From contig JAFNAQ010000002.1 in NCBI GenBank assembly GCA_017860275.1, forward strand, positions 57,089-121,088: a stretch of 64,000 nucleotides of DNA. Direction: 5' to 3'. This document shows, piece after piece, positions 49,835-59,026 of the stretch (its first letter is position 1; each line of letters opens with the position of its first letter). Source of the DNA: Bacteroidota bacterium (lineage in GTDB: Bacteria > Bacteroidota > Bacteroidia > Bacteroidales > P3). The translations under genes were made by a program, and so were the position numbers. A model generated the notes under the pieces. It saw nothing but the letters and a program-made list of their open reading frames with translations, did not search any database and had not been told where the DNA came from.

Positions 49835-51070
49835 ATGTTAGAACATAAACTATTTAAAGGGAAAACTCTTGCTATTTTATCAGGAGGTGGCGATACTCCA
49901 GCTATTAATTCAAGTATTGAATCAGTTAGAAACCGTGCTTCAATGTTAGGTTATAAGGTATATGGCATTCGTCAAGGATGGAAAGGTCTTTTAGGAGATG
50001 GAGATATTATTGACTTAACTCGTCAACCTTATAATGGTCTTTATGGAGGAACAGCTTTGCGTTCTTCTCGTACTAATCCTTTTCCTTCGAAGAAAAACCC
50101 AGAAGATAGAATACCTCAAATATTACAAAACTTAAAGAGATATAAAATTGATGTCTTAGTTACTATTGGTGGAGATGACACTAATGGTGCTGCAAAACGT
50201 CTATACGAACAAGAAGGTATTCCTGTTATTGGTTTTCCTAAGACTATTGATAATGACCTAAGAACTAAAACATGGCATACGTTTGGAGAAACAACTGTTG
50301 ATGCTGTTGTATGTCCTGGTTTTCCAACTGCGGCAAAAAGAATTGCTGAATTTGCTTCTATTCTTAAAACAACTGCCGAATCTCATTCAAGAATTATGGT
50401 TATGGAAGTTATGGGGCGTGATGCAGGTTGGTTAACAGGCGCAGGTATTTTTGGTGGAGGTACCTTATCTTTGGTGCCAGAAATTGAAATGAATAAGGAA
50501 AGAAAAGACTTCTTCCTTGAAAGAGTGAAAGAAGCATATCTTAGTAACCCAAAGAAAACATTGATTATTCCTGTATCTGAAGGAGTACGTTGGTATGATG
50601 ATTTAACAGGTAAGACAGATGTTGTTTTTGCCTCTACAGAACAAGATGAATATGGTCATGCACGTCTTGGTGGGGTAAGTGGAATAATCTCTTCAGAAAT
50701 CTCAAATAAATTAAAAATTGACGCTCGTGCTCAAGTAACAGGTTATTATCCAAGAGGAGGTACATGTTCTGAATATGATAGAAGATTAACACAAACTCTT
50801 GCAGACAAGGTTGTAGACTTATTACTTAGAGAAGAATATGGTCAAATGCCAACTCTAAATAAATTATGTAAATATACAGATCTTGAAGAATTTAATTGTT
50901 CTTCTATAGATATGGGAGCTATCGGTAATCGTTCTCTTCCTATGGAGTATTTTGATGCAAACACATTTACATTTACTCCAGCTTATAATGACTTTTTGAG
51001 TAAAATTATCGGTCATCCATGTACTCCAGAGTTTAATTATGATTTTCCTATAGTAGTCCCAGAAATGTAA
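49835..51070 (+). CDS. pfp: Pyrophosphate--fructose 6-phosphate 1-phosphotransferase (PFK family)
   Basis: 411 aa PFK-family protein. The key signatures are LAILSGGGDTPAINSS, VTIGGDDTNGAA and GFPKTIDNDL. GGDD rather than GGDG and PKTIDNDL rather than PGTIDNDL mark the PPi-dependent type. Further active-site segments are MGRDAGWLTG and PRGGTCSEYDRR. It would interconvert fructose 6-phosphate and the 1,6-bisphosphate reversibly with PPi in central glycolysis. It is co-transcribed with the DUF3109 gene. Confidence 0.88.
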   Translation: MLEHKLFKGKTLAILSGGGDTPAINSSIESVRNRASMLGYKVYGIRQGWKGLLGDGDIIDLTRQPYNGLYGGTALRSSRTNPFPSKKNPEDRIPQILQNLKRYKIDVLVTIGGDDTNGAAKRLYEQEGIPVIGFPKTIDNDLRTKTWHTFGETTVDAVVCPGFPTAAKRIAEFASILKTTAESHSRIMVMEVMGRDAGWLTGAGIFGGGTLSLVPEIEMNKERKDFFLERVKEAYLSNPKKTLIIPVSEGVRWYDDLTGKTDVVFASTEQDEYGHARLGGVSGIISSEISNKLKIDARAQVTGYYPRGGTCSEYDRRLTQTLADKVVDLLLREEYGQMPTLNKLCKYTDLEEFNCSSIDMGAIGNRSLPMEYFDANTFTFTPAYNDFLSKIIGHPCTPEFNYDFPIVVPEM

Positions 51071-51097
51071 AAATTACCAAGAAATTTTTATTTGTAG

Positions 51098-51124
51098 AAA
51101 GACTGCTTGAATAAAGTAGTCTTT
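51098..51124 (+). terminator. Terminator downstream of pfp
   Basis: AAAGACTGCTT / AAGTAGTCTTT with one wobble pair, loop about GAATA, followed by TTGCTT. Confidence 0.65.
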
Positions 51125-51207
51125 TTGCTTATATAATTTGTCAAAATAAAGATTTAATTTGATATTAATATAAGTTTAATTATTTTTGTTGCTTGAAACT
51201 GTAAGAT

Positions 51208-52299
51208 ATGAATAAGAATAACTATTGCATTATAATGGCTGGAGGTATAGGTACAAGATTTTGGCCTCTTAGCAAAATAAATAAACCAAAGCAATTTATT
51301 GATGTATTAGGAGTCGGCGAAAGCTTACTCCAAATGACATTTAATAGATTTGAACGCATTTGCCCTAGGGAAAATATATACATTGTAACAAGCAATATAT
51401 ATACAGATTTGGTTAATGAACAGATACCTAACCTTGATCCAAATCAAATTATTTCTGAACCTTCGAGGAGGAATACAGCTCCATGTATTGCATACGCAAA
51501 CTTTAAGATAGCTTCCATTAATCCTGAAGCTAATATCATTGTAGCTCCATCTGATCATTTTATTGTAAATGAGGATAGATTCATATATACTGTTGAGAAA
51601 GCATTACATGCAATTGAAACCAATGATATACTTATTACTTTAGGAATAAAACCAACATATCCTAATACTGGATATGGATATATTCAATATAAAGAAAATA
51701 ATGATATTACAAATTTTGAAGGAGTAAAGAAAGTTAAGCTTTTCACAGAAAAACCTAATTATGAAATGGCTATCCAATTTATTGAAAGTGGAGATTTTTT
51801 GTGGAATAGTGGAATTTTTATATGGTCATTAAAGTCTATTGATAAAGCTATGCAAGAACTATTGCCAGAGGTTTATGAAGTATTCAATTCTGGAAAGAAA
51901 TTCTTTAATACAAATAAAGAAAAAGGATTTATTGAAGAAATATACACAACTTGCCCTTCAATTTCTATCGATTATGGAGTAATGGAGAAGGCTTCTAATG
52001 TATATGTAATTCCTTCTGATTTTGGTTGGAGTGACGTTGGAACATGGGGGGCATTACACGAGGTTAGAGATAAAGATGAGAACAATAATAGTATAGTAGG
52101 TAAAAATGTAATGTTATATGATACTAAAGATTGTATTATAAATATGCCAAAGAACAAAATGGCTATTATGCAAGGTTTAGAGGACTTAATTATTGTTGAT
52201 GCAAATAATATATTAATGATTTGTAAGAAAAGTGAGGAACAAAGAATAAAACAATTTGTGACTGATATTGAGGTTGAAAAAGGGACAGAATATCTATAA
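51208..52299 (+). CDS. manC: Mannose-1-phosphate guanylyltransferase
   Basis: 363 aa. The nucleotidyltransferase signature IMAGGIGTRFWPLSKINKPKQF is near residue 9. It is followed by SEPSRRNTAPCIAYA, VAPSDHFIVNE, GYGYIQY, FTEKP, FLWNSGIFIWS and SIDYGVMEKASNVYVIPSDFGWSDVGTW. It makes GDP-mannose from mannose 1-phosphate and GTP. This is the substrate of Gmd and Fcl at 1.6-3.8 kb, so GDP-L-fucose can be made de novo by genes within this window. The C-terminal isomerase domain of bifunctional ManC/AlgA is absent. Confidence 0.95.
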   Translation: MNKNNYCIIMAGGIGTRFWPLSKINKPKQFIDVLGVGESLLQMTFNRFERICPRENIYIVTSNIYTDLVNEQIPNLDPNQIISEPSRRNTAPCIAYANFKIASINPEANIIVAPSDHFIVNEDRFIYTVEKALHAIETNDILITLGIKPTYPNTGYGYIQYKENNDITNFEGVKKVKLFTEKPNYEMAIQFIESGDFLWNSGIFIWSLKSIDKAMQELLPEVYEVFNSGKKFFNTNKEKGFIEEIYTTCPSISIDYGVMEKASNVYVIPSDFGWSDVGTWGALHEVRDKDENNNSIVGKNVMLYDTKDCIINMPKNKMAIMQGLEDLIIVDANNILMICKKSEEQRIKQFVTDIEVEKGTEYL

Positions 52300-52347
52300 T
52301 TATTGATTTTTGTATAATTGGTATAAAAGATAAAATATAAACATAAG

Positions 52348-53754
52348 ATGAAAGATTTAAAAAGAATTGAAATAATTGATCTGCTGCAAGGAAGAGCAAC
52401 TCTAGAGATAGGTAAAGAAATTTGTGTAAAGGGATGGGTAAGAACCAAAAGAGGAAATAAATCAATCGCTTTTATTGCTCTTAATGATGGAACAATTATT
52501 CATAACATTCAAGTTGTAGTTGACTTATCAAAATTTGATGAGGATTTAATTAAGCGTATTACTACAGGAGCATGTATTAGAGCTAATGGAACTTTGGTTG
52601 AATCTATGGGACAAGGGCAAAGTGTAGAAATACAAGCAACAGAGATAGAAATTTATGGTGAGGCAGATGTTGATACTTACCCCTTACAGAAGAAAGGGCA
52701 CACATTAGAGTTTCTTCGAGAAATTGCACACCTAAGACCACGAACCAATACTTTTGGTGCTATTTTTAGAATGCGTCATGCGATGGCTTATGCTATTCAT
52801 AAATACTATAATGATAAAAGATTTTTCTATTGGCATAGTCCTTTGATAACAGCTTCAGACTGCGAAGGTGCAGGAGAGATGTTTCAAGTTACAACCATGG
52901 ATTTAAATAATATCCCTAAGACTCAAGATGGAAAGATTGATTTTTCTCAAGATTTCTATGGAAAACAAACAGCATTAACAGTTTCAGGTCAATTAGAAGG
53001 TGAATTAGGTGCAATGTCTTTAGGTAAAATATATACTTTTGGACCTACTTTTAGAGCTGAAAATTCAAATACTCCTCGTCACTTAGCAGAGTTTTGGATG
53101 ATAGAACCAGAGATGGCTTTCTATGATTTGAATGATAATATGGATTTAGCTGAAGACTTTATTAAGTATTGTGTAAAGTATGCTCTTGATAACTGTAAAG
53201 ATGATTTAGAGTTTTTGCAAAATATGTATGATAAGGAATTAATTGAAAGATTAAACTTTGTTGTAGAAAATGATTTTATTAGACTAAAATATACTGAAGC
53301 CATTGATATATTACTTAAGGCGGATCAAAAATTTGAATTTCCTATAGATTGGGGCACTGATTTACAATCTGAGCATGAGAGATATTTGGTTGAAAAACAT
53401 TTCAAAAAACCAGTAATTTTAATCGATTACCCTAAAGAAATCAAAGCCTTCTATATGAAGCAAAATGAGGATGGAAAGACTGTTAGAGCTATGGATGTTC
53501 TTTTCCCTAAGATTGGAGAAATAATTGGAGGAAGCCAAAGAGAAGAAAGCCTTGAGAAACTTATGAAAAGAATGGATGAGATGGGAGTTCCAAAAGAAGA
53601 AATGAGTTGGTACTTAGATACACGTCGTTTTGGATCTGCACCTCATAGTGGTTTTGGTTTAGGTTTTGAACGTCTACTATTATTTGTTACAGGTATGTCA
53701 AATATTCGTGACGTTATACCTTTCCCTCGTACGCCTAAAAATGCTGATTTTTAA
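52348..53754 (+). CDS. asnS: Asparaginyl-tRNA synthetase
   Basis: 468 aa class IIb synthetase. It has an N-terminal OB-fold anticodon domain (about 1-120; [25 protein letters not shown]). Class II motif 1 is near [24 protein letters not shown], motif 2 is [26 protein letters not shown] and motif 3 is [15 protein letters not shown], with the Asn-specific [10 protein letters not shown]. It charges tRNA-Asn. rpoN follows 3 bases after its stop. Confidence 0.96.
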   Translation: MKDLKRIEIIDLLQGRATLEIGKEICVKGWVRTKRGNKSIAFIALNDGTIIHNIQVVVDLSKFDEDLIKRITTGACIRANGTLVESMGQGQSVEIQATEIEIYGEADVDTYPLQKKGHTLEFLREIAHLRPRTNTFGAIFRMRHAMAYAIHKYYNDKRFFYWHSPLITASDCEGAGEMFQVTTMDLNNIPKTQDGKIDFSQDFYGKQTALTVSGQLEGELGAMSLGKIYTFGPTFRAENSNTPRHLAEFWMIEPEMAFYDLNDNMDLAEDFIKYCVKYALDNCKDDLEFLQNMYDKELIERLNFVVENDFIRLKYTEAIDILLKADQKFEFPIDWGTDLQSEHERYLVEKHFKKPVILIDYPKEIKAFYMKQNEDGKTVRAMDVLFPKIGEIIGGSQREESLEKLMKRMDEMGVPKEEMSWYLDTRRFGSAPHSGFGLGFERLLLFVTGMSNIRDVIPFPRTPKNADF

Positions 53755-53757
53755 TCC

Positions 53758-55188
53758 ATGATATCAAATAAACTTCTTCTAAAACTCCAACAAAAACTCT
53801 CTCCTCAGCAGATTCAATTAATGAAACTGTTGCAGTTACCAGCGTTAGCTATGGAACAGAGAATAAAAGAGGAATTAGAAATAAATCCTACCCTAGAAGA
53901 AGATTATGATGATATAAATGATGACAATATTGAGATAGAAAATAGTGATTCCGAAGGGGAGTATGATGAAGTTTTTGGGGATAATGAAATTTTTCCAAAT
54001 GATGATGATTTTATTACTTTTAAAAATAATAATTCTGATTCAAGTGATAAGTCAATTCCAATAATTTCGGAATCAAGTTTCTATGAAGATATGATTAATC
54101 AACTTCAATTCCAGTCAATAACAGAACAAGAAAAACTTATTGGTTTAGAGTTGATAGGTAATCTTGATGATTCTGGTTATTTAAGTAGAAGTATTACCTC
54201 TATGGTAGATGATTTTCTTTTTCGTCAGAATATTGAAGTTCAAGAGAAAGAAATAGAAAAGGTTTTAGGGATAATCCAAAGTCTTGATCCAGCAGGAATA
54301 GGGGCAAGAGATCTAAAGGAATGTCTATTATTGCAGCTAAAACGCAAAGAACAAACAAAAGAAATACTCTTATCAAATAAAATTATTAATCGTTGTTTTG
54401 ATTTTTTTCTAAAAAAACAATATCATCTAATTTCTCAAAAGCTCAATTGTTCTGAGGACGAATTAGAGGCATCTTTAGAAGAAATACTAAAACTAAATCC
54501 AAAACCTGCTAATTCACAATCAACGCAGTCTAATATATCTATTTCAATATTACCAGATTTTATAATTTGGCAGAATAATTCTAGAGTTGAGTTTAGGATT
54601 AATAAATGCTCTAATCGCTCTTTAAAAACGAATAGTTATTATCAAAATCTGATGGATGATTTATCAAAATCTAATTCAAAAAAGGATAATGAGACGTATA
54701 ACTTTTTAAAAGAAAAACTAGAGTCTGCTAATATATTTATTGATTCATTACAAAAAAGAAATGAAACTTTATTTATAATAATGAAGGCAATAATTGATTT
54801 TCAATACAATTATTTCATTGATGGTGATGTACAGAAATTAAAACCAATGAGATTAGTAGATATAGCTGACAAGGTAGGAATGGATGTATCAACTATTTCA
54901 AGAGTTATTAGCAGTAAGTATGCTCAGACACATTTCGGAATTTTTAAACTTAAAGACTTCTTCTCAAACTTCATGATTAATGATCAAGGAGAAGCAATTT
55001 CTACAGATGCCATAAAAAATGTTTTATCTTTAATAATAGGAGAAGAGGATAAAACAAATCCTTTAAATGATGATCAACTTGTAGAAATACTAAAACAAAA
55101 GGGATACTCAATAGCAAGAAGAACTGTGGCAAAATACAGAGAGACTTTAGATATCCCTGTAGCAAGATTAAGAAAACAAATAAATTAA
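53758..55188 (+). CDS. rpoN: RNA polymerase sigma-54 factor
   Basis: 476 aa. Region I (about 1-50) is Gln/Leu-rich (LLKLQQKLSPQQIQLMKLLQLPALAMEQRIKEELEINPTLEE). An acidic region II linker (about 50-100) follows, then the core-binding domain. The DNA-binding part has VADKVGMD-type HTH (IADKVGMDVSTISRVISSKYAQT) and the RpoN box ARRTVAKYRETLDIP near 455-470. It recognises -24/-12 promoters together with AAA+ activators. It is coupled to asnS and to a membrane protein 5 bases downstream. Confidence 0.95.
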   Translation: MISNKLLLKLQQKLSPQQIQLMKLLQLPALAMEQRIKEELEINPTLEEDYDDINDDNIEIENSDSEGEYDEVFGDNEIFPNDDDFITFKNNNSDSSDKSIPIISESSFYEDMINQLQFQSITEQEKLIGLELIGNLDDSGYLSRSITSMVDDFLFRQNIEVQEKEIEKVLGIIQSLDPAGIGARDLKECLLLQLKRKEQTKEILLSNKIINRCFDFFLKKQYHLISQKLNCSEDELEASLEEILKLNPKPANSQSTQSNISISILPDFIIWQNNSRVEFRINKCSNRSLKTNSYYQNLMDDLSKSNSKKDNETYNFLKEKLESANIFIDSLQKRNETLFIIMKAIIDFQYNYFIDGDVQKLKPMRLVDIADKVGMDVSTISRVISSKYAQTHFGIFKLKDFFSNFMINDQGEAISTDAIKNVLSLIIGEEDKTNPLNDDQLVEILKQKGYSIARRTVAKYRETLDIPVARLRKQIN

Positions 55189-55193
55189 ATCGA

Positions 55194-55835
55194 ATGAATG
55201 GTGAGATTAAATTTACACGTCTAATTTCTAAGATATTTAATCCAATTCTAGCGATTAATTATGTTTTTTTGTTCTGTCTATTCTATACTTTTAGTATTGA
55301 AAATCAAAGTTTTTTGAATATATTTACTCTCATCAAATTATTTGCAATTTATTTAACTATCACTTCAATTCTGCCAGCTTTTACGATGTTTTTTATTAAT
55401 AAATATCCTTCTGTAAATATATTTTATAAAAGTCATATTAGTGACAACCACGCATATTTTACAATATATTCAATTTATTTTTTTATTGCTTATTTATTTT
55501 TTACATTGCTTGGAGTGGCCTATTGGATAGAAATCGCACTATTATACCCAATTATTTCAATAGTAATTATTGCTCTTTTCAATAGATTTATTAAGACTAA
55601 TTTTGCTTGCTTAATAATGGGTACTATTACATTCTACATGTATTACCTAACAATTTATTTCAATAATTCATTTTCAATAATACCTTTTATTATATCTATA
55701 TTATTTTCGGGTTTAGTCTGTTATTCACAATTATCAATGAAAATATCATCAAATAAAGAGATGGCACTAAGTTATTTACTTGGGATACTTTCATGTATTA
55801 CAACAATAATTTTTAAACTAATTTTCCAAGAATAA
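55194..55835 (+). CDS. Six-helix membrane protein of unknown function
   Basis: 213 aa, almost entirely hydrophobic with about six or seven predicted helices, starting MNGEIKFTRLISKIFNPILAIN. There are no charged catalytic-looking clusters apart from KSHISDNHAYF and NRFIKTNF. The length and N-terminal RxxSxIFNP-like wording resemble the Bacteroidetes proteins that lack a PAP2 catalytic site but sit in similar contexts. I do not recognise a family. Two ATGs (55194, 55198) overlap in different frames; the first gives this frame. It lies 5 bases after rpoN. Confidence 0.6.
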   Translation: MNGEIKFTRLISKIFNPILAINYVFLFCLFYTFSIENQSFLNIFTLIKLFAIYLTITSILPAFTMFFINKYPSVNIFYKSHISDNHAYFTIYSIYFFIAYLFFTLLGVAYWIEIALLYPIISIVIIALFNRFIKTNFACLIMGTITFYMYYLTIYFNNSFSIIPFIISILFSGLVCYSQLSMKISSNKEMALSYLLGILSCITTIIFKLIFQE

Positions 55836-55890
55836 TTATTTAGCAGCATAATAGTGTTAAATTACTATCCCTTTATTTGAAAAATATTAG

Positions 55891-55899
55891 TATTTTTGC
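55891..55899 (+). promoter_or_regulatory. Promoter -7 box for the M23 peptidase gene
   Basis: TATTTTTGC, 26 bases before the ATG. Confidence 0.6.
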
Positions 55900-55925
55900 C
55901 ATCGAAATGTATTTCAAGATAGTAA

Positions 55926-57062
55926 ATGACTAGAAAATTATTATTTATATTATTCTTATCAATCAATTTGAGTTTAATAGCTCATTCTCAAAATTCCAAT
56001 CAAACAGATAGCAGGAGTGCAAATAGGCGTTTTGCTGATTCAGTATATAATGCTCTTAATAATAAAAAGCCAGTTATTGTTAATGATACAACAAATACAA
56101 AACATTCAATAAAAGTACAAAGCCAATTCAAATCTCAAGACCAAGAGGAAGAAGAAAATGCTGTTTTTGTTGAAAACAAGTTAGCTCCTTGTCCAACCCT
56201 ATATAATAATACTTGGTGTACAAATAAGGTAAAGATGCCTCATTTTCGATTTGGAGAATTTCCTGATGAATTAATATTACGACTAGTAGACAAAAAGAAA
56301 AGTCAAGGATTTCATTTTCCTTGTAATGGTCAAAAGTCGTCTTCTTATGGATGGAGGTGGAATCGTCCTCATGGAGGAATTGACTTTGCTATTAATATTG
56401 GAGAACCTATTTATGCAGTATTCGATGGTGTAGTAAGAGTTGCGCAAGTAAATGGAGGCTATGGTAAGATGATTCTAATCCGACATTTTAATAATATTGA
56501 GACTCTATATGGTCACCTAGATAAAATAAATGTAAAAGTTGGTCAAGTTGTTAAGGCTGGAGATATAATTGGTTTAAGTGGAAATACTGGATTTTCAACA
56601 GGTCCACATTTGCATTTTGAAACAAGATTTCTATATCAAACATTAGACCCAGAATGGATATTAAACATAGCTTATAAAGGTTTAAAATCAGAGATTATAA
56701 AAGTAGATAAAGCTTATTTTGGGATAGAAAGAGCAGAGAAACAAAGAAATAGAGGACTATCAATTACACCATTAGCAAGGGTAGATAAAACATTTCCAAA
56801 CAAACCGTATATCCCATTCAAAGATAAATATGCTAATAAGAAAATAAATCTACTTGCACAAGGAGGAGATCAACCAATAGAAAAGAAAAATGTTGAGATT
56901 AATAATGAGGATAAATCAACGTGGAGGTATATTATTGTTAAGCAGGGAGATACTATTACGAAAATAGCTCAAAAATTTAATATTACTCCAAAGCAAATTA
57001 TTGATATGAATTCATTAACTTGTGAGGAATTAAAAATCAATTCAAAAATAAGAATAAGATAA
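55926..57062 (+). CDS. Secreted M23 metallopeptidase with C-terminal LysM
   Basis: 378 aa with a signal peptide (about 1-21, ending LIAHSQ). The LytM/M23 domain (about 130-250) holds the metal ligands HGGIDFA (HxxxD) and the HLHFE motif in STGPHLHFETRF, plus TLYGHL. The C-terminal LysM (about 335-378) begins WRYIIVKQGDTITKIAQKFNI. The architecture indicates a peptidoglycan DD-endopeptidase or an activator of amidases in the periplasm. LysM at the C-terminus is the less common order. Own promoter. Confidence 0.92.
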   Translation: MTRKLLFILFLSINLSLIAHSQNSNQTDSRSANRRFADSVYNALNNKKPVIVNDTTNTKHSIKVQSQFKSQDQEEEENAVFVENKLAPCPTLYNNTWCTNKVKMPHFRFGEFPDELILRLVDKKKSQGFHFPCNGQKSSSYGWRWNRPHGGIDFAINIGEPIYAVFDGVVRVAQVNGGYGKMILIRHFNNIETLYGHLDKINVKVGQVVKAGDIIGLSGNTGFSTGPHLHFETRFLYQTLDPEWILNIAYKGLKSEIIKVDKAYFGIERAEKQRNRGLSITPLARVDKTFPNKPYIPFKDKYANKKINLLAQGGDQPIEKKNVEINNEDKSTWRYIIVKQGDTITKIAQKFNITPKQIIDMNSLTCEELKINSKIRIR

Positions 57063-57110
57063 TCTTATATAAATAACATATTGTTATAACAAAAACATTT
57101 ATAAATTAAA

Positions 57111-57587
57111 ATGGCAACAGCATTAAAAAACCTATCGTCTTACAATCAAGATGAAGTTCCCTCGGGTGAGGATGGGATTTTTGGAATCGTAATATCTGAG
57201 TGGAACACTGAAGTTACATCTGCATTATTAGATGGAGCAGTAAAAACTCTTTTAGATAATGGAGTAGAAGAAAAAGACATATATATTCAATATGTGCCAG
57301 GTAGTTTCGAACTACCATTTGGAGCAGCTAAACTATTAGATAAAAAACGATTCGATGCTGTAATATGTCTTGGTTGTGTAATACAAGGAGAAACAAGACA
57401 TTTTGATTTTATTTGCCAAGCTGTTGCAAATGGTATAATGGAAGTTAGTCTAGAAAAAGAGATTCCAGTAATTTTTGGAGTACTAACTACAAATAGTCAA
57501 GAACAAGCCTTAGATCGATGTGGAGGAAAACACGGCAATAAAGGAGTTGAAGCAGCAATTACAGCTCTCAAAATGACATCATTATAA
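57111..57587 (+). CDS. ribH: 6,7-dimethyl-8-ribityllumazine synthase
   Basis: 158 aa. It has IVISEWNTEVTSALLDGAVKTL, the YVPGSFELPFGAAKLL active-site region, CLGCVIQGETRHFDFICQAVANGIME and PVIFGVLTTNSQEQALDRCGGKHGNKG. It condenses the ribitylamino-uracil with dihydroxybutanone phosphate in riboflavin synthesis and usually assembles as a 60-mer capsid-like shell. Its stop overlaps the ATG of fmt (TAATG), so the two are coupled. Confidence 0.96.
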   Translation: MATALKNLSSYNQDEVPSGEDGIFGIVISEWNTEVTSALLDGAVKTLLDNGVEEKDIYIQYVPGSFELPFGAAKLLDKKRFDAVICLGCVIQGETRHFDFICQAVANGIMEVSLEKEIPVIFGVLTTNSQEQALDRCGGKHGNKGVEAAITALKMTSL

Positions 57588-58561
57588 TGGGTAAAAACCT
57601 TAGGATAGTTTTTTTTGGAACACCTGACTTTGCTGTTGCTTCCCTAGAAGCATTAGTAGATGGGGGATATAATGTAGTTGGTGTAGTCACAGCAACAGAT
57701 AAGCCAGCAGGAAGAGGACACAAAATTATGTACTCAGCCGTAAAGGAATATGCTCTTAAAAAAAATCTCAGACTTTTACAACCAGAAAAACTCAAATCTC
57801 AAGAATTTATTGAAGAATTACAATCATTAAATGCAGACCTACAAATAGTAGTTGCATTTAGAATGATGCCCAAAGAGGTATATTCAATGCCAAGATTAGG
57901 TACATTTAATCTTCATGGATCCTTATTACCTAAATATAGAGGAGCAGCACCTATTCATTGGGCAGTAATAAATGGAGAAAAAGAAACAGGAATAACTACC
58001 TTTCTCTTAAATGATAAAATTGATGAAGGTGAAATAATTTTTCAGCATAAAATTTCGATTTCAAATGAGGAAACAACTGGAGAATTATATGAAAGAATGA
58101 TGAAAGAAGGAGGAAAATTGGTTATTGAAACTGTTGAGGCGATAGCTAGAAATAGTTACACTCCAATTCCGCAAACTAATCTGGATAAAAAACCATGCCT
58201 AGCACCCAAGATATATAAGGAGACAACCTATATCCCATGGCATAAAAATGGGGCAGAAATAGTGAATTTTATAAGAGGAATGTGTCCTTTTCCTTGTGCA
58301 AATACAATTTTTATTGGACAAAAAACAGCTTTAGAGCTTAGTTTTAAGGTATATAAAGCCCAATTTTATCAAATTAATCACAATAAAAAAATTGGATTAG
58401 TAGAAATGAATATAAAAGATGGAATTAGAGTATTTTGCAAAGATGGCTTTGTCCAATTAATTGATATTCAGTTAAGTGGCAAGAAAAGAATGTTGGCAAA
58501 TGATTTTCTTAGGGGTGTTAAAATTGAGGATATTTACCAAGTTATTGATAAAAAAAACTAA
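57587..58561 (+). CDS. fmt: Methionyl-tRNA formyltransferase
   Basis: 324 aa. It has the N-terminal IVFFGTPDFAVASLEALV, the formyl-THF-binding NLHGSLLPKYRGAAPIHWAVINGEKETGITTF (catalytic Asn, His and Asp regions) and a C-terminal OB-like domain (about 210-324). It formylates initiator Met-tRNA. One base of overlap with ribH. A run of eight T near codons 6-8 is present. Confidence 0.95.
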   Translation: MGKNLRIVFFGTPDFAVASLEALVDGGYNVVGVVTATDKPAGRGHKIMYSAVKEYALKKNLRLLQPEKLKSQEFIEELQSLNADLQIVVAFRMMPKEVYSMPRLGTFNLHGSLLPKYRGAAPIHWAVINGEKETGITTFLLNDKIDEGEIIFQHKISISNEETTGELYERMMKEGGKLVIETVEAIARNSYTPIPQTNLDKKPCLAPKIYKETTYIPWHKNGAEIVNFIRGMCPFPCANTIFIGQKTALELSFKVYKAQFYQINHNKKIGLVEMNIKDGIRVFCKDGFVQLIDIQLSGKKRMLANDFLRGVKIEDIYQVIDKKN

Positions 58562-58600
58562 AAAATCAAAAATATTTGCGCAAGTAATAAATTTTTCTCA

Positions 58601-58609
58601 TATATTTGC
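58601..58609 (+). promoter_or_regulatory. Promoter -7 box for the HU gene
   Basis: TATATTTGC, 29 bases before the ATG, with ATTTTTCTC upstream. Confidence 0.65.
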
Positions 58610-58638
58610 ATCACTAACCATTTAAAAAAATAAGAATT

Positions 58639-58911
58639 ATGACAAAAAAAGATTTTATCCAATCAATGGCTGTAAAGACAGGTTTAAATTTAAAACAATC
58701 TGCAGCTTCTTATGATGCATTCCTTAATGTAATTGAAGAAAAATTGATCGCTGGTGAAAGAGTTAGTTTCATCGGATTCGGTACATTTTCAGTAGTTGAC
58801 AAACCAGCACGTACTGCTCGTAATCCAAAAACTGGAAAAGACATTAAAGTTGCAGCAAAAAAAGTTGTTAAGTTTAAAGTTGGTGCAGGATTAAAAGAAT
58901 TAAAAAAATAA
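58639..58911 (+). CDS. HU family DNA-binding protein
   Basis: 90 aa, standard HU/IHF length. It has MTKKDFIQSMAVKTGLNLKQSAASYDAFLNVIEEKL and the beta-arm segment VSFIGFGTFSVVDKPARTARNPKTGKDIKVAAKKVVKFKVGAGLK (HU signature GFGTF...RNPxTG). It compacts DNA and bends it in the nucleoid. Own promoter and terminator; A/T-ending codons throughout suggest high expression. Confidence 0.95.
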   Translation: MTKKDFIQSMAVKTGLNLKQSAASYDAFLNVIEEKLIAGERVSFIGFGTFSVVDKPARTARNPKTGKDIKVAAKKVVKFKVGAGLKELKK

Positions 58912-58930
58912 AGATTATTGTTCTTTTTTT

Positions 58931-58964
58931 AAAACATCTTGACTTCATAGAAGCAAGATGTTTT
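58931..58964 (+). terminator. Terminator of the HU gene
   Basis: AAAACATCTTG / CAAGATGTTTT, 11-bp stem, 12-nt loop, followed by TTTATG. Confidence 0.85.
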
Positions 58965-58989
58965 TTTATGTATTTATGTTTAGTATTTG

Positions 58990-58998
58990 TACATTTGC
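58990..58998 (+). promoter_or_regulatory. Promoter -7 box for tex
   Basis: TACATTTGC, 28 bases before the ATG, with TAGTATTTG upstream. Confidence 0.6.
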
Positions 58999-59026
58999 AT
59001 ATTAATTCAATAAACAAGTATTATAG